Shown in pieces: positions 1-9,545 of a stretch of DNA of 64,000 nucleotides. The notes below the pieces were generated by a model. That model was not told where the DNA came from. It made no database searches and was given only the letters and a program-made list of their open reading frames with translations. The first letter of the stretch is position 1. Each line of letters starts with the position of its first letter. This DNA comes from Sulfitobacter donghicola DSW-25 = KCTC 12864 = JCM 14565 (GTDB taxonomy: Bacteria > Pseudomonadota > Alphaproteobacteria > Rhodobacterales > Rhodobacteraceae): contig NZ_JASF01000005.1 in NCBI RefSeq assembly GCF_000622405.1, positions 806,001 through 870,000 on the forward strand, read 5' to 3'. The position numbers and the translations under genes are program-made.

Positions 1-1038
1 ACCGCGCCGTTTCCAATCACTTCTTTCGGTGTGGCGTGGGTGACGATGCGAACACCTTTGGACGCAGCCAAATCTTGCTCGAACACACTGGCGTTCATAC
101 GGTCCCGCCCACGACGATAAACCAAGGTGACGTTCAGCGCGCCCAACAATTTGGACTGAACAGCCGCATCAACCGCCGTCATACCGCCCCCAATCACAAC
201 AACATCCCGCCCGATCGGCACCTGTGCAACATCGGATGCTTGGCGAAGCTCTGAGATGAAGTCCACGGCGTCTAAAACACCGTCTTTATCTTCGCCCGCA
301 GCCCCCAGCGCATTCACGCCGCCAAGGCCGATTGCCAAAAACACTGCATCATAGTCTGACTGTAGTGAGGCCAAAGTCAGATCAGCGCCCAGCGCGCGGC
401 CCGTCTCGACCTTGATGCCTCCAATTTTAAGCAGCCAGTCAACTTCGCCTTGCGCGAACCCATCCGGCGTCTTGTAGCTGGCGATACCGTATTCATTCAG
501 GCCACCTGCTTTATCGTGCGCATCCAGAACAACAACATTATGCCCTAGCATCGCTAGACGATGCGCCGCGCTTAGACCCGCAGGGCCAGCGCCAACAACT
601 GCAACGGTTTTTCCTGTCTCAGCTGCACGGGTAAACGGGTGATGGCCCTGCTCTTGCAAGTGATCGGTGGCATAGCGCTGCAACTGGCCGATCAACACCG
701 GCTTGCCCTCGGCCTCTTCGCGCACACAGACCTCTTCGCATAACTGCTCTGTCGGACACACACGGGCACACATACCACCCATAATATTCTGGCTCAGAAT
801 CGTTTTAGCCGCAGCATCGGGGGTGCCGGTTGCGATCTGGCGAATAAACAACGGGATATCGATATCTGTCGGGCAGGCCGTAACGCAGGGCGCATCATGG
901 CAAAAGTAACACCTGTCTGCTGCAACCAAAGCTTCATGACTGTCTAAAGGAGCATGCAGATCCGCAAAGTTGGCCTCATAGGCTTGCGCGTCTAGGCGGC
1001 CTTTTTGCACACCGGGCTCAAAAATCTTATCTGCCATC
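1..1038 (-). CDS. preT: NAD-dependent dihydropyrimidine dehydrogenase subunit PreT (3' end cut by window edge)
   Basis: The flavoprotein subunit that, with PreA, reduces uracil and thymine using NADH in the cytoplasm. The visible 346 residues start with two cysteine clusters (RCYFCHDAPC..C, then MCARVCP..C..C) typical of the Fe-S N-domain shared with the GltD small subunit. An FAD-binding GAGPAG motif and a second dinucleotide motif, VVVIGGGMTAVDAA, follow. The family is usually 410-450 residues, so roughly the last fifth lies beyond position 1, as does the expected partner preA. The ATG start at 1038 has an AAAGGA ribosome-binding site about 7 nt upstream. A GltD-like electron-transfer subunit is the main alternative, but the cysteine pattern and ending fit PreT better. 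Confidence 0.85.
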
Positions 1039-1179
1039 CGTTGATCCTTTGCCAAAAGAAATTCTTGGTAAGAACGCTGGCACAGGTCAATTTTTTTATC
1101 AACTGGTAAAATTTAAGCTTCTGCGTGTATTCGCCCCATACCCTTAACATTCATCATAAATGCTATTTTTTGAGGCAGT

Positions 1180-1830
1180 CTATTCGCCCACCGCATCTAT
1201 TTTGGCGATCAAACCCTCTAATTTCGGGCCAACTGCCTCTACAATTAGGGAAACACCATCCGCATTCGGGTGAATTCCATCAGCCTGAAACCATTGGCGA
1301 AGGGCAGCAGGATCTTGCGGCCCCTCCCCGTCACTTAACCCCGCAAAAAAGCTGGGCAGAAAGGCCGCATCATATGATTTCGCCAACTCAGGAAAGACAC
1401 GATCAAAATCGGCTTTGTATTCCGTGCCAAAGTTATTCGAGGCCTGCATCCCAATGAGCAGAACCGGCACCTGCGCGGTTTGGGCAGCCCTCATGATACC
1501 CTCCATGTTTTTGCGAACTTCGTTTGGGTCAATCCCGCGCAGCAGATCATTCCCGCCAAGCGCAACAATCAGGCCGTCCACCTCTGGCTGCAACGTCCAA
1601 GCGACCCGCGCCAACCCGCCTGCAGTGGTGTCACCAGAAACCCCCGCGTTAATCAGCCGCACTGAAGCATCCCGCGACTGTATCCATGTTTCTAATTGAG
1701 GCACGAAACCCTCAGCCTGCGTTAGCCCAAAGCCCTGCGTCAGGCTATCACCCAGCGCGGCGATTACGACCTCTTCTGCCTGCGCCAATCCAGCCCAAAA
1801 CATAAGAATACCAACCCAGACCTTGCGCAT
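1180..1830 (-). CDS. tesA: TesA-type arylesterase / lysophospholipase, GDSL (SGNH) family
   Basis: A 216-residue periplasmic esterase/thioesterase. It has a short signal peptide (MRKVWVGILMFWAGLAQA), the GDSL nucleophile block (ALGDSLTQG), the block III Asn in GGNDLL, and the catalytic Asp-His pair in DGIHPNADG near the C-terminus. The open frame extends much further upstream, but the ATG at 1830 is chosen because the signal peptide follows directly and further extension would run into the divergent ABC gene. The gene is divergent from the ybbA-ybbP pair with only about 49 bp between start codons, so they share a promoter region. The same trio is adjacent in E. coli, which suggests the esterase works with that ABC exporter. 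Confidence 0.9.
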   Translation of the reverse strand: MRKVWVGILMFWAGLAQAEEVVIAALGDSLTQGFGLTQAEGFVPQLETWIQSRDASVRLINAGVSGDTTAGGLARVAWTLQPEVDGLIVALGGNDLLRGIDPNEVRKNMEGIMRAAQTAQVPVLLIGMQASNNFGTEYKADFDRVFPELAKSYDAAFLPSFFAGLSDGEGPQDPAALRQWFQADGIHPNADGVSLIVEAVGPKLEGLIAKIDAVGE

Positions 1831-1879
1831 TCCCGTAATCCTTCCATATCCCATAAAGACGCCAGCAAAAGGGCACCTC

Positions 1880-2548
1880 ATGGCCAACATAATTTTCTCT
1901 CTCAAAGATGCAGCCTTGCGCCTAAATGGCAATGCCGGACCTGTCGATATTCTGAAAGGAATAAATCTGGATGTCGCCGCAGGCGAAAGCATTGGTCTGA
2001 TCGGGCCCTCGGGTTCGGGGAAATCCTCCTTGATGATGATCATGGGCGGGCTGGAACAGGCGACAGGTGGCAGCGTTCAGGCAATGGACCAAGACCTCAC
2101 CGCTATGAGTGAAGACCAACTGGCCCTGTTCAGGCGTGATCGTATGGGCATTGTGTTTCAATCTTTTCACCTGATCCCAACCATGACAGCCCTCGAAAAC
2201 GTGGCCACACCTTTGGAGCTCGCTGGCCACCAAGACGCGTATGCGCGGGCCGCAGATGCCCTAGACGCTGTCGGCCTAGCCGCCCGCGCCAACCACTATC
2301 CAGCGCAAATGTCAGGTGGTGAACAGCAACGCGTTGCCTTGGCGCGGGCAACGGCCCCCCGCCCTGCGATATTGTTAGCTGATGAGCCAACCGGAAACCT
2401 AGACAGCGCCAATGGCGATGCGATCATGGATCTTCTGTTTGATTTGCGCGACCAACACGGTTCAACTTTGGTTCTGGTTACCCACTCCGACGCGCTAGCG
2501 GCGCGGTGTGACCGCACCATCACCCTACGCGACGGCCAAATCGCATGA
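1880..2548 (+). CDS. ybbA: ABC transporter ATP-binding protein, YbbA family
   Basis: Cytoplasmic ATPase of 222 residues that powers an FtsX-type (MacB/LolD-like) ABC system. Visible motifs are Walker A GPSGSGKSS, signature MSGGEQQRVALARA, Walker B ILLADEPTGNLD and the switch histidine in VTHSDA. The ATG at 1880 follows AAAAGGG and gives the family-typical N-terminus; a longer frame from 1823 would overlap the tesA start region. The stop overlaps the start of the downstream permease (ATGA at 2545-2548), so the two are translationally coupled. The substrate is not evident. By position next to tesA, a role in moving hydrophobic molecules or lipoproteins out of the inner membrane is an inference. 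Confidence 0.92.
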   Translation: MANIIFSLKDAALRLNGNAGPVDILKGINLDVAAGESIGLIGPSGSGKSSLMMIMGGLEQATGGSVQAMDQDLTAMSEDQLALFRRDRMGIVFQSFHLIPTMTALENVATPLELAGHQDAYARAADALDAVGLAARANHYPAQMSGGEQQRVALARATAPRPAILLADEPTGNLDSANGDAIMDLLFDLRDQHGSTLVLVTHSDALAARCDRTITLRDGQIA

Positions 2549-5061
2549 GCCTACGACTCGCCTCTCGTTTTGCCCGCCGAGAGCTGCGCGGCGGGCTTCG
2601 TGGCTTTCGCTTGTTTCTCGCGTGCCTTGCCTTGGGTGTTGCTGCAATCGCCGCTGTTGGCTCTGTCCGCTCTGGTATTCAGGCGGGTCTGGAAAAAGAA
2701 GGGGCTGCCCTGCTGGGAGGGGATGTCGAGCTAGAGCTGACATATCGCTTTGCCAATGAAGCCGAAGCAGATTGGATGAACAGTCATGCGACTTCAGTTT
2801 CGGAAATCGCTGAATTCCGCTCGATGGCGACAACCGCCACTGATCGCGCGCTGACCCAAGTAAAAGCCGTCGATGCAGCCTATCCCCTTGTCGGCTCTGT
2901 TACGTTGTCCCCTCACATGCCGCTGGCTGACGCCCTTGCAGTACAGGCCGCGGTCCCTGGGGCGGTCATGGAACGCGCCCTGATGGATCGCCTCGGGCTG
3001 GTGGTTGGGGACCGTTTTTCGCTGGGCTCTCAGCCTTTTGAACTGCGCGCCGAGATCGTTCGAGAACCAGACAATGTCGCCTCAGGCTTTTCGCTGGGGC
3101 CGCGTACCTTGGTCATGCGCGACAGTCTGGCCCAATCGGGCCTCTTGTCTTCGGGGACGTTGTTTAACAGTAAATATCGGCTGATCCTCACAGATCCTAC
3201 CGATATCACCCACCTCGAAACCGAAGCGGCTGAGATGTTCCCCAACAGCGGCATGCGTTGGCGCGATGCGCGTAATGGGGCTCCGGGTGTTTCTCGTTTC
3301 GTTGACCGTCTTAGCGCATTCCTTGTCCTCGTTGGCCTGTCGGGTCTTGCGGTGGGTGGCGTGGGTGTTTCGGCTGCTGTACGCAGCTATCTATCCCGAA
3401 AAACCGAAGTAATCGCGACATTGCGCGCCCTTGGCGCTGATCGACAAACGATTTTCCAAACCTACTTTATCCAGATCGGTGCGCTTTCTCTTTTAGGGGT
3501 CGCTATTGGCGTTACTCTCGGGGCGATTGCGCCGCTTGTCCTTGCGCCAATCCTTGAGGCGCGACTGCCTATCCCTGCAGAGTTTCGCGTGTTTCCCGCC
3601 CCCCTGTTCGAAGCAGCGATCTATGGCCTTCTAACCGCGTTTATCTTTACCCTATGGCCCCTTGCCCGAACCGATCAGGTGCGGGCCGCCACGTTGTTCC
3701 GTGATGCTTGGGATGGTGCCAGCCGTGCGCCAGCGTGGCCTTTCATCCTCATCACCGGAGGCGCCATTGCCACCTTGATCGCCATTGCTGGGTGGTTCAA
3801 CGGTAATTGGTGGTTAACCCTGTGGACCTTGGGTGGCATCGCGGGGGCCCTTGCGCTTTTATCCATCTCGGCATTCATCATCCGCATCACGGCAAAGGCT
3901 CTCAGCCATCGCTTGCGAGGGCGCCCTAGATGGCGCTGGGCGATGGCGGCAATTGGCGGCACTGGCGAAGGTGCTGGCGCGGTGGTGCTGTCACTTGGGC
4001 TTGGCCTGTCCGTTCTAGCCGCAGTTGGGCAAATCGATGGAAATCTTCGTCAGGCGATTGCGGGAAATCTGCCAGATGTCGCGCCCAGCTATTTCTTTGT
4101 CGACATCCAAAAAGACCAGATGGAAGGATACTCCAAACGTCTGTCTGATGACCCCGCTGTTAGTCGCGTGGATAGCGCGCCCATGTTGCGCGGTATCATT
4201 TCCCAAATCAACGGCGCTCCGGCCGCTGAAACGGCGGGGGATCATTGGGTTTTGCAGGGTGATCGGGGTGTGACCTATGCCGCCACCGCAGGGCCACGCG
4301 CAAACATCACCCATGGCACGTGGTGGGACGCTGATTATTCTGGCCCGCCGCTCATCAGCTTTGCAACGGAAGAAGCCATCGAAATGGGTCTCGAAATTGG
4401 GGACAGTCTGACCGTCAACATCTTGGGCCGTGACATAACGGGCGAGATCGCCAATTTTCAGGAGGTCGATTTTTCGACTGCTGGTATTGGCTTCATCCTG
4501 ACGATGAACCCTGGCGCACTCGAAGGGGCGCCTCATACCTTCATTTCCACTGTCTACGCCGAGGAACGCGCCGAAGCCGCGATCCTGCGCGACCTTGCCA
4601 ATGCCTATCCAAACATCACGGCCATTCGGGTTCGGGACGCTATCGAGCGGGTTGCTGGCGTGCTGGGCGGATTGGCCGCGGCAACCTCCTATGGTGCGGC
4701 CGCAACCCTATTCACCGGCTTTCTGGTTTTGATCGGCGCGGCAGCAGCAGGTGCAGATGCGCGCACCTATGAGGCCGCCATTCTAAAAACCCTTGGTGCC
4801 TCTCGTCGCATGATCGCGGCCAGCTTCATCTTGCGCGCGGTCTTGCTCGGCTTGGCTGCTGGCGGAGTTGCCTTGATTGCAGGTGCCTTGGGCGGGTGGG
4901 CCGTGAGTACATTTGTGATGGAAACGGACTATTCCGTCATCTGGCCCTCAGCGCTTCTCATCATTGCTGGGGGGATCATCGCAACCGTTCTGGCAGGGCT
5001 GGGATTTGCCCGCCGCGCCCTACATGCCCGCCCAGCAGGCGTTTTGCGTGCGCGGGAGTAA
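2545..5061 (+). CDS. ybbP: FtsX-like ABC permease, YbbP family
   Basis: An 838-residue inner-membrane permease. The N-terminus has a first membrane segment (around residues 20-45) followed by a large periplasmic domain. Three hydrophobic helices follow around residues 260-360, with the FtsX-type sequence RSYLSRKTEVIATLRALGAD between them. Two further helices lie near 400-450, then a second periplasmic domain, and a second FtsX-type helix bundle at the C-terminus carries the repeat YEAAILKTLGASRRM. This duplicated layout is that of YbbP. The start overlaps the ybbA stop by 4 bp. Partner of the ATPase just upstream; the cargo is unknown. Confidence 0.92.
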   Translation: MSLRLASRFARRELRGGLRGFRLFLACLALGVAAIAAVGSVRSGIQAGLEKEGAALLGGDVELELTYRFANEAEADWMNSHATSVSEIAEFRSMATTATDRALTQVKAVDAAYPLVGSVTLSPHMPLADALAVQAAVPGAVMERALMDRLGLVVGDRFSLGSQPFELRAEIVREPDNVASGFSLGPRTLVMRDSLAQSGLLSSGTLFNSKYRLILTDPTDITHLETEAAEMFPNSGMRWRDARNGAPGVSRFVDRLSAFLVLVGLSGLAVGGVGVSAAVRSYLSRKTEVIATLRALGADRQTIFQTYFIQIGALSLLGVAIGVTLGAIAPLVLAPILEARLPIPAEFRVFPAPLFEAAIYGLLTAFIFTLWPLARTDQVRAATLFRDAWDGASRAPAWPFILITGGAIATLIAIAGWFNGNWWLTLWTLGGIAGALALLSISAFIIRITAKALSHRLRGRPRWRWAMAAIGGTGEGAGAVVLSLGLGLSVLAAVGQIDGNLRQAIAGNLPDVAPSYFFVDIQKDQMEGYSKRLSDDPAVSRVDSAPMLRGIISQINGAPAAETAGDHWVLQGDRGVTYAATAGPRANITHGTWWDADYSGPPLISFATEEAIEMGLEIGDSLTVNILGRDITGEIANFQEVDFSTAGIGFILTMNPGALEGAPHTFISTVYAEERAEAAILRDLANAYPNITAIRVRDAIERVAGVLGGLAAATSYGAAATLFTGFLVLIGAAAAGADARTYEAAILKTLGASRRMIAASFILRAVLLGLAAGGVALIAGALGGWAVSTFVMETDYSVIWPSALLIIAGGIIATVLAGLGFARRALHARPAGVLRARE

Positions 5062-5129
5062 TCCTATGCTGTTCCCCCTTTGCCTCTGCCCGTTTGCCAC
5101 GTAGAATTACACCAACAAGGAGCGCCACT

Positions 5130-6038
5130 ATGTCTGAAACAACATCCCCTTCTGCCGAGGAAACCCTGCCTGCCACATTGCCCCCAGCGATATCTGCAGC
5201 ACAGCGAAGCCAGATCATTAACATCGTCCGCCGCGCAGCGCGCGCCGAGATCATGCCGCGGTTCCGCCGCCTTTCGGATGGGGACATTCGGACCAAATCC
5301 AGTGCAGATGACCTTGTGACCGATGCGGACACCAAAGCCGAGGCCATGATCGCCCGCGCATTGCAAATTGCGTTCCCTTCCGCCCTAGTGATCGGCGAAG
5401 AAGCCGTTGCGGCGAAACCATCGTTGTTGGACGGTATCGCAGAGGCTCAGCTTGCGTTTCACATCGATCCGGTGGACGGGACGTGGAATTTCGCCCATGG
5501 CCTTCCTGTCTTTGGCGTGATTATCGCGGCCACCCGTTATGGCAAACCTGTGTTTGGCCTTATCTACGATCCAGTGGGCGATGATTGGGCCGTCGCTGAT
5601 GAAGAGATGACACCCCAGCTTCAACGCCCCTTTGGCGCGGCGCGTGACCTAAAAGTTGCGATGGGCAAATCGGTTGAGCAATTGTCGGGGATCATCCCGC
5701 TTCACTTGTTCCCAAAAGAAAAACAGGCCGAGCTGGCCAGCACATTCCCCGGCTTTGGGCGGGTTAGCACCCTGCGTTGTTCGGCCCATGAATACCGGAT
5801 GATCGCGCAGGGGAATATCGACTTTAGTCTAACGGCGCTTTTGCACCCATGGGATCACGCCGCTGGCGCATTGATTGCCCAGCGCGCAGGCGCGCATGTG
5901 GAAATGCTGGATGGCGGCGATTATTCAGCCACACGTCAAACAGGCCACCTGCTCATCGCGCCAGACAAAGCGACATGGAACAAGCTGAAGAAAGTGTTCA
6001 GCTTCCTCTTGCCAGAAAAGGCCGAGAAAGCTGAATAA
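5130..6038 (+). CDS. Inositol monophosphatase family protein
   Basis: A 302-residue Mg2+-dependent sugar/nucleotide phosphatase. The metal-binding motifs of the family are present in order: DLVTDADTKAE, GEEA, IDPVDGTWNFAHGLP and HPWDHAAG near the C-terminus. Both a histidinol-phosphate phosphatase (HisN) and a 3'(2'),5'-bisphosphate nucleotidase (CysQ) belong to this fold, and the sequence alone does not separate them from true inositol monophosphatase. The ATG at 5130 follows AAGGAG; a longer frame beginning at 4896 overlaps the permease gene and is not used. It stands 68 bp after ybbP on the same strand and could be cotranscribed. Confidence 0.88.
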   Translation: MSETTSPSAEETLPATLPPAISAAQRSQIINIVRRAARAEIMPRFRRLSDGDIRTKSSADDLVTDADTKAEAMIARALQIAFPSALVIGEEAVAAKPSLLDGIAEAQLAFHIDPVDGTWNFAHGLPVFGVIIAATRYGKPVFGLIYDPVGDDWAVADEEMTPQLQRPFGAARDLKVAMGKSVEQLSGIIPLHLFPKEKQAELASTFPGFGRVSTLRCSAHEYRMIAQGNIDFSLTALLHPWDHAAGALIAQRAGAHVEMLDGGDYSATRQTGHLLIAPDKATWNKLKKVFSFLLPEKAEKAE

Positions 6039-6040
6039 GC

Positions 6041-6406
6041 TTATCGGATATACTTCTGATAAGCGGCTTCGCTCATAAACTCTTCTAATGCGTCCGGATC
6101 ATCAAAGCTCAGCTTAAAGAGCCAGCCGTCGCCCTGCGGGTCTTCGGAGATGATTTCGGGCGCGTCGATCAGACGGCTGTTCACCTCGGCGATCTCACCA
6201 TCCAGAGGAGACAGGATATCAACGGCATCGCTTCCCGCTTCGATGACGACAACAGGGTCGTCCATTGAAACGACATCGCCTTCTTCTGGTAATTCGACAA
6301 ATTTTGCATCGCCAATTTCGGCGGCACCATAGTTGCTAAGCCCGACGGTGATTTCGTCTTCGCCATCCTCGATGCGCAGCCACAAATGTTCTTCTGTAAA
6401 TATCAT
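6041..6406 (-). CDS. GcvH-like protein lacking the lipoyl lysine
   Basis: A 121-residue protein that aligns along its whole length with glycine-cleavage H protein: EHLWLR at the start, IGDAKFVELPEEGD, SPLDGEIAEVN, and GWLFKL near the end. In an ungapped comparison by eye with E. coli GcvH, the lipoylated lysine of ESVKAASD is replaced by serine (residue 59, codon 6230-6232, in IEAGSDAVD). There is therefore no site for lipoate or for carrying the aminomethyl group. No gcvT or gcvP is nearby. The ATG at 6406 has GGAGGG upstream. It is likely a paralogue with a non-canonical role rather than the working H protein; the function is unknown. Confidence 0.85.
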   Translation of the reverse strand: MIFTEEHLWLRIEDGEDEITVGLSNYGAAEIGDAKFVELPEEGDVVSMDDPVVVIEAGSDAVDILSPLDGEIAEVNSRLIDAPEIISEDPQGDGWLFKLSFDDPDALEEFMSEAAYQKYIR

Positions 6407-6533
6407 GCCATTGGCCCTCCGAGATTCTGTATTGCCAAAGCATGTGAGATATTTCAATCCGTTCAATGCATGGTTGCCTCGCTTTCGGCGTGGTGATTAT
6501 GTAGCCGAACGCTAACTTTCGTGAAGGTCGATC

Positions 6534-7094
6534 ATGCACCCTTGTTTTTTTGGCTATGGCAGCCTCGTGAACCGCGCAACCCACAACTATGTCGAGGCAT
6601 CACGTGCGCAGCTAGGCGGCTGGCGGCGCAGATGGGTCCACACCCAAGACCGTGGAATAGCCTTCCTTAGCGTTGTGCCCGATTCAGAGACCACAATCGA
6701 CGGGTTGATCGCCGAGGTGCCGAATGCAGATTGGCTAGCTTTGGATGAACGCGAATATGGCTATGCGCGGATATCATCCAAGGGCGCGGTAAAGCACCCG
6801 CGCGATCCTGCGACCGTGATCTCGCATTATTCAGTGCCAAAAGAAACGTGGGTCGACATTCAAAACCACCGCATCCCGCTTAGCTATCTGGACGTTGTTG
6901 TGCAGGGGTATCTACGTGAATTCGGCGCAGCAGGCGTGAGCAATTTCTTTGCCACTACCGATGGCTGGGAAACCCCCGTGCTAAATGATCGCGCGGCTCC
7001 GACCTATCCGCGCAAACAGATCCTTTCCGCGCAAGAAACCGCGTTGGTTGACCAACACCTTGCCTTGCGCGGCTGCACAATCGTAACCGACTAA
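6534..7094 (+). CDS. Gamma-glutamylcyclotransferase-like (AIG2/GGCT fold) protein
   Basis: A 186-residue cytoplasmic protein with the family hallmark FGYGSLVN at residues 5-12, followed by a conserved beta-barrel region and an acidic LDEREYGY segment around residue 70 that is the likely position of the catalytic glutamate. Family members release 5-oxoproline from gamma-glutamyl peptides, but many bacterial ones are uncharacterised, so the substrate is open. The ATG at 6534 has GAAGG upstream. It is convergent with gltX, the stop codons being only a few bases apart, and divergent from the GcvH-like gene. Confidence 0.75.
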   Translation: MHPCFFGYGSLVNRATHNYVEASRAQLGGWRRRWVHTQDRGIAFLSVVPDSETTIDGLIAEVPNADWLALDEREYGYARISSKGAVKHPRDPATVISHYSVPKETWVDIQNHRIPLSYLDVVVQGYLREFGAAGVSNFFATTDGWETPVLNDRAAPTYPRKQILSAQETALVDQHLALRGCTIVTD

Positions 7095-7098
7095 GGCC

Positions 7099-8433
7099 TT
7101 AACCGCGGGCCTTGATCACCTGCAACAACTGAAGAACGGTTGCCATTTCAGGCCCGTGTGCCTGACCTGTCAGCGCTTTGCGCAGCGGCATGAACAGGCC
7201 TTTGCCCTTGCGGCCTGTTGCTTCCTTCACCGCAGTGGTCCAGTTGCTCCAGCTATCTGCATCAAAGGGGCCTTCGGGCAGCAGCGCCATGGCTTGGCTG
7301 ATGAATTCGCGGTCTTCGTCTTCGATCACGGGATCCGCGCCTTCGCTGAACATCTTCCACCAGCCAGCAAGATCATGCAGCGTGGTGATGTTGTCGCGGG
7401 TCACTGACCAGAACTGTTCGGCTTGCTCATCAGGCACGCCGAGCGCGCGCACCTCTTCGGCCACATCGGCCAACGGCAAAGTTTGCAAGAATTTGGCGGT
7501 CAGCGGTTTGAGGTCTTCGGCGTCAAACTTGGTCGGGGCCGAGCCAAAGCGGTTGATGTCAAACCCATCAATCAACTCGGACATTTCGGTCCGCAACTCT
7601 ACTGGATCGGACGAACCCAATCGTGCCATCAGGCTCAGCAACGCCTGTGGGGCGATGCCAGCTTCACGCAGATCCTTGAGCGCAAGCGTGCCAAGGCGTT
7701 TGGACAATGCCTCGCCCTGTGGCCCTGTCAGCAACGAATGGTGCGCAAAGTTTGGAACATGACCACCCAGCGCATTAATGATCTGGATTTGTGTGCCTGT
7801 GTTGGTCACATGGTCAGAGCCACGCACAACATTGGTCACACCCATATCTGTGTCATCCACAACCGACGCCAATGTGTACAAAATCTGGCCATCACCGCGA
7901 ATCAAAACAGGGTCGGATACCGAAGCCCCATCAATGCTGACATCCCCCAAGATGCCGTCATTCCAGACGATCCGCTCATGCTCTAGCTTAAAGCGCCACA
8001 CACCGCTGCCACGCTCGGCGCGCAAGGCGTCTTTTTCGGCATCACTCAGGCTCAGCGCTGCGCGGTCATAGACCGGAGGCTTGCCCATGTTGAGCTGCTT
8101 CTTGCGCTTCAGGTCCAACTCGGTCGGTGTTTCAAAGGCTTCGTAAAACAACCCCATATCGCGCAGTTTCTGCGCAGCATCATGGTATTTCTCCAGACGC
8201 GAAGACTGGCGTTCAACGCGGTCCCAATGCAGGCCCAGCCATTCTAGGTCACGTTTGATCCCATCCACATACTCTTCCTTCGAGCGGTTAGGATCGGTGT
8301 CATCAATGCGCAGAATAAACTCACCGCCAGCTTTGCGGGCGATCAGATAGTTCATCAGCGCCGTGCGCAGGTTACCCACGTGGATCCAACCAGTAGGGGA
8401 CGGGGCGAAACGGGTAGTTGTTTTGTCAGACAT
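7099..8433 (-). CDS. gltX: Glutamate--tRNA ligase
   Basis: Charges tRNA-Glu (and possibly tRNA-Gln, as many alphaproteobacteria have two GltX enzymes). 444 residues. The class I signature appears as RFAPSPTGWIHVGNLRTA near residues 8-25, with HVGN in place of HIGG, and the second class I motif as ALSKRLGTLAL. The anticodon-binding C-domain is present. The HVGN variant and short length are typical of one of the two GltX subtypes in this order; a second copy would be expected elsewhere in the genome. Start at 8433 (MSDKTTTRF), with an AGGAGGC-type ribosome-binding site immediately upstream. Confidence 0.95.
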   Translation of the reverse strand: MSDKTTTRFAPSPTGWIHVGNLRTALMNYLIARKAGGEFILRIDDTDPNRSKEEYVDGIKRDLEWLGLHWDRVERQSSRLEKYHDAAQKLRDMGLFYEAFETPTELDLKRKKQLNMGKPPVYDRAALSLSDAEKDALRAERGSGVWRFKLEHERIVWNDGILGDVSIDGASVSDPVLIRGDGQILYTLASVVDDTDMGVTNVVRGSDHVTNTGTQIQIINALGGHVPNFAHHSLLTGPQGEALSKRLGTLALKDLREAGIAPQALLSLMARLGSSDPVELRTEMSELIDGFDINRFGSAPTKFDAEDLKPLTAKFLQTLPLADVAEEVRALGVPDEQAEQFWSVTRDNITTLHDLAGWWKMFSEGADPVIEDEDREFISQAMALLPEGPFDADSWSNWTTAVKEATGRKGKGLFMPLRKALTGQAHGPEMATVLQLLQVIKARG

Positions 8434-8594
8434 GAAAGCCTCCTGTTGCGGCGCTTGCTGTCATACCAACGCGCTTTTGTCCAGTTGCAGTGAAAGGCTC
8501 CACCCCCTCCAAGTTCACGCAAACTTGAGCCAAAAATCCTCGCGCTATCCGAGAAATGCGGTATCGTTGCCGAGATTGCTTAACAGGAGTTCAC

Positions 8595-9524
8595 ATGACC
8601 AAATCCCCATATATTTCCCGCCGCCATGCTCTCATGGGCGCGGCAAGCCTGCCCTTGGCCGCCGCGACAGCGACTGCAACGCGCGCTGCCGCGCCAATCG
8701 CAGGCCCATCCACGGCACCTTTCCAACGTGTAAAGCTGGGTGAGTTCGACGTCACCACCCTGCTGGCTGGCACACGCAGCGTTCCGGGGCCGCAGAATAT
8801 CTTTGGCTTGAACGTGGATAAAGAAACCTTTGATGATGTTTCGGCCGCGGCGCATTTGCCAACTGACGCCGCACAGTTCTTTTTCACACCAACCGTTGTG
8901 AATACGGGCAGTGAATTGATCCTGTTTGACACAGGTCTATCTGGTGCAGGAACAACTGCAGCTTTGGCCGCGGCAGGCTATACGCCGGATCAGATTGATG
9001 TCGTTGTCATTACTCACATGCATGGCGACCACATTGGCGGCCTATCCACTGAAGGCACCCCAACATTCCCGAACGCCCGCTATGTGACAGGCTCCAAGGA
9101 ATATGATGCTTGGGCCGCTATGGGGAATGAAGGCTTTGATGCAAAGATGAAGCCTTTGGCAGAACAGACAACGATGATTGGAGACGGGGGCAGCGTAGCC
9201 TCTGGCGTTACAGCCATGGCTGCCTTTGGTCACACGCCAGGGCATATGGCCTATATGCTGGAATCAAACGGCAAGCAGCTGGTACTGGGTGCTGATTTTG
9301 CAAACCACTATGTCTGGTCCCTTGCGAACCCCGATTGGGAAGTCAAATTTGACATGGATAAATCTGCTGCTGCTGCCACGCGCCGTAAACTTCTGGGCAT
9401 GCTCGCCGCTGATAAGGTGCCGTTCGTTGGGTACCACATGCCATGGCCAGCCTTTGGATTTGTCGACACAGCAGGCGATAACTTTGCCTATGTGCCGCAC
9501 AGCTATCAGTTGTTGCTATCCTAA
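8595..9524 (+). CDS. Tat-exported MBL-fold metallo-hydrolase
   Basis: A 309-residue predicted periplasmic zinc hydrolase. The N-terminus carries a twin-arginine signal (SRRHALMGAASLPLAAA). The metallo-beta-lactamase motif THMHGDHIGG provides the metal-binding histidines, and further ligands lie in GHTPGHM and GADFANH. The ATG at 8595 is chosen because AACAGGAG precedes it and the Tat motif then sits about 8 residues in. The substrate cannot be read from sequence; relatives include lactonases and various thioester or aryl hydrolases. It is divergent from gltX, and the 161-bp gap between them should hold both promoters. Confidence 0.85.
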   Translation: MTKSPYISRRHALMGAASLPLAAATATATRAAAPIAGPSTAPFQRVKLGEFDVTTLLAGTRSVPGPQNIFGLNVDKETFDDVSAAAHLPTDAAQFFFTPTVVNTGSELILFDTGLSGAGTTAALAAAGYTPDQIDVVVITHMHGDHIGGLSTEGTPTFPNARYVTGSKEYDAWAAMGNEGFDAKMKPLAEQTTMIGDGGSVASGVTAMAAFGHTPGHMAYMLESNGKQLVLGADFANHYVWSLANPDWEVKFDMDKSAAAATRRKLLGMLAADKVPFVGYHMPWPAFGFVDTAGDNFAYVPHSYQLLLS

Positions 9525-9545
9525 GATAACGGGCGCGGGGTGGCC

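Noticed and set aside
4896..5129. Upstream extension of the inositol-monophosphatase-family gene
   Set aside because: It overlaps the ybbP 3' end in another frame and is not family-like; ATG 5130 has AAGGAG.
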